Positions 1 to 7,338 of a stretch of DNA of 64,000 nucleotides are shown piece after piece; the first letter of the stretch is position 1, and each line of letters starts with the position of its first letter. The stretch comes from Armatimonadota bacterium. Lineage in GTDB: Bacteria; Armatimonadota; UBA5829; DTLH01. Under the pieces are notes generated by a model. That model did no database searches. It had not been told where the DNA came from and saw only the letters and a list, made by a program, of their open reading frames with translations. The position numbers were made by a program, and so were the translations under genes. The stretch covers positions 1 through 64,000 of the forward strand of contig JAKPFN010000020.1 of the NCBI GenBank assembly GCA_029551395.1. Direction: 5' to 3'.

Positions 1-15
1 GTAACAGTTCAGTCT
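1..15 (+). repeat. IS left terminal inverted repeat
   Basis: GTAACAGTTCAGTCT, reverse complement of 1465-1479 with one mismatch. Confidence 0.85.
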
Positions 16-82
16 CCAAAGTTTTTGTAGATTTTTTGGAATAAGGGGAGGTACGTCTGAGCTGACTGTCTAAGTAGACAGT

Positions 83-1465
83 ATGAGTGGTTTGGATGAC
101 CTGACAAAAGAAGAGTTAAAGGCGCTTGTGCTGAATCTTCATGAGACTGTGACTAAGCAACAAGAAACGATAAAGTTTCTTGAGGCAAGGGTTGCAGAAC
201 TTGAGGCTGAAGTCGCCGAGCTTAGGGCGAAGCTTGGCGGAGGCAATGGCAGTGGTACGCCGGATTGGGTCAAACCGAACCGGAAAGAGCGGCGAGCAGC
301 TGAGCGAAAAGAGCGAAAGAAGCGAAAGCATTCTTTTGCCCGCAAACGAGAGACACCCACAGAGATCATTGAACACACAGTAGATACTTGCCCGGACTGT
401 GGTCGGAGGCTCTCAGGTGGCTGGGTGGCAAAGACCCGCCAAGTCATAGAGATGCCTGAAGTTCGTGTTCGGATTATAGAGCACCGCTTGATAGCCAGGA
501 AGTGCGGTGTATGCGGAAAGACGCATACAGCCAAGATCGACTTATCAGGTCAGGTGATTGGAAAGAAGCGCTTTGGAATTAAGTTAATGAGCTTTGTGGC
601 GGAACTTCGGGCAGTATGCCGGATGCCGCTAAAACAGATACAAGGGCTCTTGAAAGTGCTTTGCGGGGTGCACATTTCGGTTGGAGAAGTTTCGGAGATG
701 CTACATGCTGTGGCAAAAGCGGGAGAGGAACAATATTTAAAGCTTCGAGATGAGATACGAGGGAGTCCGGTTGTAAATGCTGACGAGACAGGATGGCGAC
801 AGGACGGAGTAAACGGTTATATCTGGAGTTTTTCAACGCCTAAGACACGCTATTTCGTCTACAACAAAAGCCGGGCATCGGACATACCCAGGGAAGTTCT
901 CGGTAGTGGATGGTCTGGAAGGCTTGTGTGCGACTTCTATTCGGCTTATGGAGTGCTCGATGTCATCTGTCAGAGATGTTGGGTTCATCTACTTCGGGAT
1001 TTGAAAAAGCTGAAAGAAAAGCATGAGAACAGGGCTGATGTAGCAGCATGGGTTGAAGCCGTTAGGGACGTATATGAGCGAGCTAAAGACTTCCGAAATG
1101 AGATTCCTAAGTTTCGCCTTGAGGCAAAGATGGCGTTCGAGCGGGAACTGATGGCACTGGCGGTTCCATTTCTTGGAAAGAAGAAGCCTCAGAGCGTGCT
1201 TGCAGGAAGGATAGAAAAGTTTCTGGCGGAGTTGTTCGTATTTGTGGAGGAACCCAATGTTCCATCCGACAACAATGCAGCGGAACGGTCTGTAAGACCA
1301 AGCGTGATCGCCAGAAAGATAAGCGGCGGCACACGCTCCGAGAAGGGATCGAAAACCAGAATGATTCTGATGAGTCTATTTGGCACTTGGAAACTGCGTG
1401 GTCTGGACACGATATCAGAATGCAGAAACCTTCTGGCTGCACATAAACCAATTCAGTCTACCTAA
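83..1465 (+). CDS. IS66 family transposase (TnpC-like)
   Basis: N-terminal coiled coil, CPDCGRRL zinc-finger-like motif, NADETGWR and SDNNAAERSVRP catalytic-core motifs typical of IS66 transposases. Confidence 0.93.
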   Translation: MSGLDDLTKEELKALVLNLHETVTKQQETIKFLEARVAELEAEVAELRAKLGGGNGSGTPDWVKPNRKERRAAERKERKKRKHSFARKRETPTEIIEHTVDTCPDCGRRLSGGWVAKTRQVIEMPEVRVRIIEHRLIARKCGVCGKTHTAKIDLSGQVIGKKRFGIKLMSFVAELRAVCRMPLKQIQGLLKVLCGVHISVGEVSEMLHAVAKAGEEQYLKLRDEIRGSPVVNADETGWRQDGVNGYIWSFSTPKTRYFVYNKSRASDIPREVLGSGWSGRLVCDFYSAYGVLDVICQRCWVHLLRDLKKLKEKHENRADVAAWVEAVRDVYERAKDFRNEIPKFRLEAKMAFERELMALAVPFLGKKKPQSVLAGRIEKFLAELFVFVEEPNVPSDNNAAERSVRPSVIARKISGGTRSEKGSKTRMILMSLFGTWKLRGLDTISECRNLLAAHKPIQST

Positions 1466-1479
1466 GACTGAACTCTTAC
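1465..1479 (-). repeat. IS right terminal inverted repeat
   Basis: AGACTGAACTCTTAC; overlaps the last base of the transposase stop codon. Confidence 0.85.
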
Positions 1480-1608
1480 TTGCTTGCTTGATACTCAGCA
1501 GTTGTGCTATATTGGAGCCATCTAGGCTGTTCACTATGTTTCTGGTACACCGTTCGATAGTCCTTTCGGAAGTCCTTACGACCTGCGGTTAGGGAGGTTA
1601 TCTATACC

Positions 1609-2253
1609 TTGGAGAAAAGCACTAAAACCTGCATAGACTGCAAAAGAACATTTGCAGTTATATCGGTTGTGCTTTGCCTGGTGGCCCTCTCTGTTCAGGC
1701 AGTTGCCCAGGCGAGAGCGCCTCATCATATTGCTGATTCGCGTTTAACAAGCTCGAAATCGGTATCCCTCACGCACACCCCTTTGAACTTGCTTATGCCT
1801 CAGACGACGACGGACCAGGTTAGTATCAGTAAGTCAGCAGAATCATTGTCTTTATCAATAGATTGTTATTCAAGTTTTAGTATTATCAGAATGCCACACC
1901 GCTTAATGAGCAACAACTGCTCAGGGTGGTGCAATGGCGACGCTGTTGAAGCGCAGGATGCAAAGTATGCGGATATTGTGAGATTAACTGCATCTTCAGA
2001 CCTGCCATATGCTTACATTAGCTTTCCCCACACTGGCTGGAAGAAAGAAACCGGAGCTTGTGCTATGGATGAGCGCTTACCGGACGGCTGGAAGGTGTGG
2101 GAGTTTGTTGTTTATCCCAGCGCAGAATGGCTCGATTCGCAGGAGTATGTAAATACATCGCAATCGACCTTTCAGTGCCAGAGTAGATGTTACGGCCAGT
2201 CTGATGAAGAGATTTGGATGGTCGAACATCTATCAGAAATGTGGCCTGATTAG
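1609..2253 (+). CDS. hypothetical secreted protein
   Basis: TTG start after AGGGAGG; hydrophobic signal-like N-terminus (FAVISVVLCLVALSVQAVAQA). No recognised domain; may be 3'-degraded. Confidence 0.55.
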   Translation: MEKSTKTCIDCKRTFAVISVVLCLVALSVQAVAQARAPHHIADSRLTSSKSVSLTHTPLNLLMPQTTTDQVSISKSAESLSLSIDCYSSFSIIRMPHRLMSNNCSGWCNGDAVEAQDAKYADIVRLTASSDLPYAYISFPHTGWKKETGACAMDERLPDGWKVWEFVVYPSAEWLDSQEYVNTSQSTFQCQSRCYGQSDEEIWMVEHLSEMWPD

Positions 2254-2427
2254 ACAGGTCAACTGGTTCTTTTGGGATCACCTTGGCAGGAATACCTGTC
2301 TGGGTTGATTTCCGTTTTTGATGAGTTAGTGCCACCGGTAAATACGGTCAAGTTGTCGAGATGGCGGCTTTCCTGACGGTGGCCAGGTAGTCGTCTATAT
2401 TGAAAGACTCTGGGGAGGAAGTTTTCG

Positions 2428-4191
2428 TTGAATCTGAGGAAGCACGACAAGCTATATTGGCTGGTGTCCTACGCCGCAGTCCTCGGTCTAATTTTGCCGA
2501 TAATCGCGGCTATAGTGGCACCAGGGCGGGCTGAGGCTCAAGCGCCAGCACAAACAATGACGGTCGGCGTCATCGAGTTCCGGAATGATTCCGGAGTTCA
2601 AGGTGATGTCCTAGCCAGATTTGCTACAGATGCTGTGGTAATTGAGCTTAGCAAGTCCAGCCGCTTTGATGTGATTACCAGGGCTCAGCTAGATGCCCAA
2701 ATGAAAGAACTTGGCATTGCTCCACCAATCAACGCTGTTGAACGGAATAGATTGGGAGAAGCACTCCAGGCAGATGCAATGATCGATGGAGCAATCAAAG
2801 CTGTTGAAATCCGTGGATCGGGCGCAACCCGGCGGGCTCTTGTGACTCTTGTAGTCCGCATGATAGATCAGGCATCCGGCGAGATAATAAACGGTGCAGT
2901 CCAGACCGGTACTGCACAAGCTCGCGCTGGCGCTACAACGGATGATGACAAGCTGATAACCGAAGCCATCGACAATGCTGCTTACATGGCAGTCAATACG
3001 ATGATTAACTACATCATCCCTGAGGCTACCGTTCAGAACACCATCAGGACTAATGAGGTAATGCTGAACAAGGGAGCCAGGGATGGAATCCGCAATGGTA
3101 TGCGGATGATAGTAACCCGAGAGCGTGAGATCATCGGTGTGGTAGAAGTCAGTGACGTTGATCCTGATAATTCTATTGCTACGATAAAAGAGCAGACCCG
3201 TGGTATTCGGCCGGAAGACAAAGCCCGTGCCGTTTTCCAGATGCCGATCGAAATGAAGGCAGACCCTGATTCAGGTGGCAAGTCATTATCTGCCAAGAAG
3301 AGCAGCGGCTTGTCCAGAATCACAAAAACAATTCTTGGTGGTTTGATCATTTGGGGTGTAGTCAGTCTTTTCGATAGTGATGGAACCGAGAGTGTTGGTG
3401 GAGTTTCAGCCGAAGCGGGACTTTCCAGCTACGATCTCCCGACCGATGCCGGTACTCCTGGTGTAAGAATTTGCTGGGATGCAAAGAAACTTAGCCAGGG
3501 CAAAAATGTCCTTGCTTATCAAATTTGGAGAAATGATGTGCCTATTCCGGTCATCGTAGCTCGACCTGAAGACGGAGAAGCATTCGATGACGTCAATGCC
3601 AGGACGGTATCTTACATCGTTCCTAACCGTGAAGAACCTACCGGATACGAAACGAACAGTGCTGTGGCACCTGGCGTTCAGTTAGGTAGACCGGTAAAGT
3701 ATTACGTTTCAGCAGTTTATGTAGTACATCATCCTGATGGAGCACTATATTACGAAACACCGAAGAAAGCTACTGGCCAGGCTACTCCGCTTCCGCAGAT
3801 ACAGCTTGCTGGTCTGAGACTGCCGCTGCAGTCTAGCCAGCAGAATTTGCACAGCGTGACATTTGAGTGGTTGTCAAGAAGAGGTGCTGATGAATATCGC
3901 ATTGAAGTCTCCAGTGATCCGACATTCTTGGATCCGGAATATATAAGTCAACCGATTTATCATGCATCGACTTCAGATGGACAGCCGATTAGATTTGTCG
4001 TTAAAGAGTCGCTCTTTACATTATTCCAGTCTGCCTCAAGTGATCAGCCAATATGGTGGCGTATTGGTGCAAGGGCGCGTGGAGACAAACCTGGCCCAAT
4101 CGCTGCTGATGGCCGATCTAATATGAGATACATTTATAGTGAAATCAACCACTTCTACCCGGTCGAGATGCCTCCGGGCCAACCGGATTAG
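2428..4191 (+). CDS. CsgG-like secreted/outer-membrane-associated protein with C-terminal extension
   Basis: Signal-like N-terminus; TMTVGVIEFRNDSG...VIELSKSSRFDVITRAQLDAQMKELG...GEALQADAMIDGAI is the CsgG/ABD-type pattern; TM-like segment ILGGLIIWGVVSLF; TTG start 8 nt after GGGGAGGA. Confidence 0.72.
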   Translation: MNLRKHDKLYWLVSYAAVLGLILPIIAAIVAPGRAEAQAPAQTMTVGVIEFRNDSGVQGDVLARFATDAVVIELSKSSRFDVITRAQLDAQMKELGIAPPINAVERNRLGEALQADAMIDGAIKAVEIRGSGATRRALVTLVVRMIDQASGEIINGAVQTGTAQARAGATTDDDKLITEAIDNAAYMAVNTMINYIIPEATVQNTIRTNEVMLNKGARDGIRNGMRMIVTREREIIGVVEVSDVDPDNSIATIKEQTRGIRPEDKARAVFQMPIEMKADPDSGGKSLSAKKSSGLSRITKTILGGLIIWGVVSLFDSDGTESVGGVSAEAGLSSYDLPTDAGTPGVRICWDAKKLSQGKNVLAYQIWRNDVPIPVIVARPEDGEAFDDVNARTVSYIVPNREEPTGYETNSAVAPGVQLGRPVKYYVSAVYVVHHPDGALYYETPKKATGQATPLPQIQLAGLRLPLQSSQQNLHSVTFEWLSRRGADEYRIEVSSDPTFLDPEYISQPIYHASTSDGQPIRFVVKESLFTLFQSASSDQPIWWRIGARARGDKPGPIAADGRSNMRYIYSEINHFYPVEMPPGQPD

Positions 4192-4204
4192 CGAGGAGTT
4201 AGCA

Positions 4205-4269
4205 TCGGCCGCACCGCTTACTGCATAAAGGTGATAATAAGCGGGCGGCCGACCCGCAAAGCAGCGGGT
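4205..4269 (+). other. two consecutive stem-loops in the intergenic leader before the subtilase gene
   Basis: TCGGCCGCACCGCTTA (4205-4220) pairs with TAAGCGGGCGGCCGA (4238-4252) with one bulge; ACCCGC (4252-4257) pairs with GCGGGT (4264-4269). The SD (AGGAGGT, 4279-4285) follows. Confidence 0.6.
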
Positions 4270-4294
4270 TGCGACGACAGGAGGTACGGGGAAA

Positions 4295-7200
4295 TTGAAC
4301 CATAACTATAAAAAACTGATGCGATGCATATGGCCCAGTGTGGTCCTGGCGGTGCTCGTGCTAGCCGTCAGTGCAGCAGCAGTCAGTGTTGCGGAGCGTC
4401 CGGAGTATGTATCGAACCAATTGATGATTCGTTTTGCGCCGGGCACTACCGAGGCTGAAAGAAATGCTGCTGCAGAAAGCCTGGGCGGTAGGATTGTACG
4501 TGCATCGTCACTTGCAAATACCTACCTTATTGAATTAGATCCTGGTCGCGGAGTTACTGTGGAAGCAGGTTTGACTCGCGCGGCTCAGTTGTCTAGCATT
4601 ACGGATGCAAGTCCTAACTACTATAGGTATAAACTAGCTGTACCTAACGACCCACGGTTCAGCCAGCAATGGGGCATGAGAATGATCAATGCTCCGAAGG
4701 CATGGGATTTAGAGCGGGGAAGTAATAACGTCATCGTGGCGGTAATTGATGATGGAATAGACCGGGCACACCCAGAGTTCCAGAATAGGTTGCTTCCAGG
4801 TTATGATATTGCTGACGGAGATGATAACCCATCCCATTCACGGACATCTCCCGATGCGGGTCATGGGACTCACGTTACTGGTATAATCGCTGCCCAGGGT
4901 AACAATGGCCAGGGTGTCGTTGGTGTCTGCTGGGACAACGTAAAGATACTTCCCGTCAAGGTATTCCCAGATGCTGGCGGCGGTGCAGCAACGTTTGATA
5001 TTGTAGAAGGTCTGGAATATGCCAAAAACCAGGGCGCTCAAGTAGTTAACATGAGTCTTGGTAGTAGGTGGGGATCGAAATTTGAACATGATAAGATTAA
5101 AGAACTCTATGCTGCAGGTATTATCCTCTGTGCAGCAGCCGGTAATGACTCCGGAGCGCCGGTTCGTTTTCCAGCAGCATACGATGAGGTAATTGCGGTT
5201 TCGGCAGTCAGACCGGACGAGCAGCCTGCAGTCTACACAAATATCGGTCCTGAAATCGACATTGCAGCGCCTGGTGGACAAGGTCCAACCGATGACCCGG
5301 ATACCATCTGGAGCACGGCATGGAGAATAAATGAAGATGATGAAGAGGAGCACTTCTACGCCGGATATCAGGGCACGTCAATGGCCTGTCCGCACGTTGC
5401 TGGTGCAGCCGCTCTTCTTCTTTCTGCTGGGGTTCCGCCAAGCAAAGTTCCTGGTCAGTTATTCCGAGGTGCCAGAGCGCCGATAACCGGAGTCCTCGAT
5501 CCCATTAAGTATGGACGAGGTATTCTTGATTTACATGCATCGTTAAGAACCGATGCAGAATTGGAGATTATTTCACCGACCGATGGTCAGGTAATAGATA
5601 CTACTACGCCTATCATCAAGGTCTCTACCCATCTTGTCCGCAAGGATACCATCAAGTTCTATCTTGATTACTCTGATATGAACAAAGATGGCGTACCTGA
5701 TGATCTGACGGAAGACATTGTCTTTGATGGTTCGATCATCGACAGCGACCTGAATGATGGAAGCGTAATCTGGGATGGCAATACCGGTATCTTAACAGTG
5801 CATTGGCCGCCTCCTGGTCAGGCTCCGTTTACATCGGGAACTCACACTCTTTGTGTAATAGGTAATCCTGTATTGGGATCAGACCCGACTCCTGTAAGGG
5901 ATTCGCTGGTATTCTTTGTTCAACCTCACTTAGTACAAGCAGGAAAGCACCTGTTGTCGATTCCTTATCCGTTGCCAGAAGGTGTAACCCCGTACCAGTT
6001 GTTTGGTACCACAGGGTTCAGGCTGGCAAGGTTTGTTCCGTCTCTTGATAGTTATGCGACAGTCAACTATCCAGGTGTAGTGGATCATCCGCTGGCTTGG
6101 CCGAGCAGTTCGATGAACATAGGCGTTCATCCTCATGGAAGCAGCACAGACACGCCGCCTTCCGGTCTTGGATTCTGGGTGGAACTGGATCAGCCGACAC
6201 CAATTATTGTTACTGGTAACGCTGATGTGACCAAAGCTTACGATATAACTCTTACTCGCGGCACGTCGGGTTGGAATATGATTGGAAATCCGTTCCCATT
6301 CCCGGTACCGTGGGAAAGTGTCAAAGTTACGTATCATGGCACTACCAAGACACTTACTGATGCAGTTGCAAATGGTTGGATACGGCCTGCTCTGTATCGT
6401 TATACGAAGTCGGGATACTCGTTCCAGACACCACCGGATGCCGTATTGGTACCGTGGGAAGGCCACTGGGTGAAAATCCTTCCTGATCAACCCAACAAGG
6501 TTAATGATCAGATAACGTTGATTGTTCCACCTGTTAAGTCTGGTACGATTGTTGAAACACCAAAGAACAGGTCTGCAAGCACTGAGGATGAGTGGTCATT
6601 CAATCTGGAAGCCAGATCCGGCAGTGTTGTTGATGCTTTCAATATAGTAGGCATCAGTAGTAGAGCTGCTGATGGATTCGATTTGATGGATGTAGAGGAA
6701 CCTCCAACCTCTGACAACTACGTGCAGTTGTCGTTCGTTCATAATGATTGGTCCAAGTTGTCCGGAAGATACGCAAGCGACTTCCGATCATCGATAGGCA
6801 CTGGAAAGACTTGGGAGTTTGAGGTCAGCACGGACATGCCGAACAGGGATATTACCATTGCATGGCCGGGAATCAGCACCGTACCTAAGAATTATGACCT
6901 GGTGCTGGAAGACCTTGATAGTGGAAACCGCAGCTACATGCGGACTAGAAGTGCTTACACATACAATTCTGGATCTACTCCAGGCGTAAGGCGGTTCAAG
7001 CTCAGTATTCAGCCGGCAGGTTCCGGTGCGCTGATGGTAACAAACGTGACCGTAACGCAGACAAAGGGATCCAGTATCAATATAGGTTATACAATATCTA
7101 GAGATGCACGCGTGGAGGTTCGTATTCGCGACTCCCGCAACAGGGCAGTTCGAACTCTGGCCGGAAATACAACTCGCGCTGCCGGACTTAACTCAGTTCA

Positions 7201-7321
7201 TTGGGACTGTACATTCGAGGACGGAAGTTCCGTCCCGAGCGGATTGTATGCGGCGGAAATCATTGCCACAGGCCCGGATGGTGAAGTGGCCAAGATTGTA
7301 CGTCCGATATTGGTTCGGTGA
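4295..7321 (+). CDS. S8 family serine peptidase (subtilisin-like) with C-terminal FlgD-Ig-like domain
   Basis: Catalytic triad contexts VAVIDDGID, HGTHVTGIIAAQ and GTSMACPHVAGAAALL; C-terminus RAAGLNSVHWDCTFEDGSSVPSGLYAAEI resembles a FlgD Ig-like domain. TTG start with AGGAGGT SD. Confidence 0.93.
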   Translation: MNHNYKKLMRCIWPSVVLAVLVLAVSAAAVSVAERPEYVSNQLMIRFAPGTTEAERNAAAESLGGRIVRASSLANTYLIELDPGRGVTVEAGLTRAAQLSSITDASPNYYRYKLAVPNDPRFSQQWGMRMINAPKAWDLERGSNNVIVAVIDDGIDRAHPEFQNRLLPGYDIADGDDNPSHSRTSPDAGHGTHVTGIIAAQGNNGQGVVGVCWDNVKILPVKVFPDAGGGAATFDIVEGLEYAKNQGAQVVNMSLGSRWGSKFEHDKIKELYAAGIILCAAAGNDSGAPVRFPAAYDEVIAVSAVRPDEQPAVYTNIGPEIDIAAPGGQGPTDDPDTIWSTAWRINEDDEEEHFYAGYQGTSMACPHVAGAAALLLSAGVPPSKVPGQLFRGARAPITGVLDPIKYGRGILDLHASLRTDAELEIISPTDGQVIDTTTPIIKVSTHLVRKDTIKFYLDYSDMNKDGVPDDLTEDIVFDGSIIDSDLNDGSVIWDGNTGILTVHWPPPGQAPFTSGTHTLCVIGNPVLGSDPTPVRDSLVFFVQPHLVQAGKHLLSIPYPLPEGVTPYQLFGTTGFRLARFVPSLDSYATVNYPGVVDHPLAWPSSSMNIGVHPHGSSTDTPPSGLGFWVELDQPTPIIVTGNADVTKAYDITLTRGTSGWNMIGNPFPFPVPWESVKVTYHGTTKTLTDAVANGWIRPALYRYTKSGYSFQTPPDAVLVPWEGHWVKILPDQPNKVNDQITLIVPPVKSGTIVETPKNRSASTEDEWSFNLEARSGSVVDAFNIVGISSRAADGFDLMDVEEPPTSDNYVQLSFVHNDWSKLSGRYASDFRSSIGTGKTWEFEVSTDMPNRDITIAWPGISTVPKNYDLVLEDLDSGNRSYMRTRSAYTYNSGSTPGVRRFKLSIQPAGSGALMVTNVTVTQTKGSSINIGYTISRDARVEVRIRDSRNRAVRTLAGNTTRAAGLNSVHWDCTFEDGSSVPSGLYAAEIIATGPDGEVAKIVRPILVR

Positions 7322-7338
7322 TAGGAGATAGATTGTTT

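Larger units (their letters stand above)
1..1479 (+). mobile_element. IS66-family insertion sequence, single-ORF type
   Basis: TnpC-like transposase ORF bounded by imperfect terminal inverted repeats GTAACAGTTCAGTCT (1-15) and AGACTGAACTCTTAC (1465-1479), 14/15 matching; the ends begin with GTAA as is typical of IS66. The left flank is outside the window, so the target duplication cannot be checked. Confidence 0.88.

Noticed and set aside
139-534. Long antisense ORFs inside tnpC, the giant gene, lon and others in the ORF track
   Set aside because: They overlap strongly supported genes and lack recognisable domains; treated as spurious open frames.
83-1465. Transposase ORF as part of a larger composite transposon or genomic island carrying the surface locus
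   Set aside because: Only one IS copy is visible, and no integrase, tRNA target or second IS is present in the window.
4245-4285. GACCCGCAAAGCAGCGGG resembles the GACGCAAAGCC segment of class I c-di-GMP (GEMM) riboswitches
   Set aside because: The other required elements (GGCAAACC upstream and a tetraloop-receptor P1b arrangement) are not present; likely coincidence from a GC-rich hairpin.
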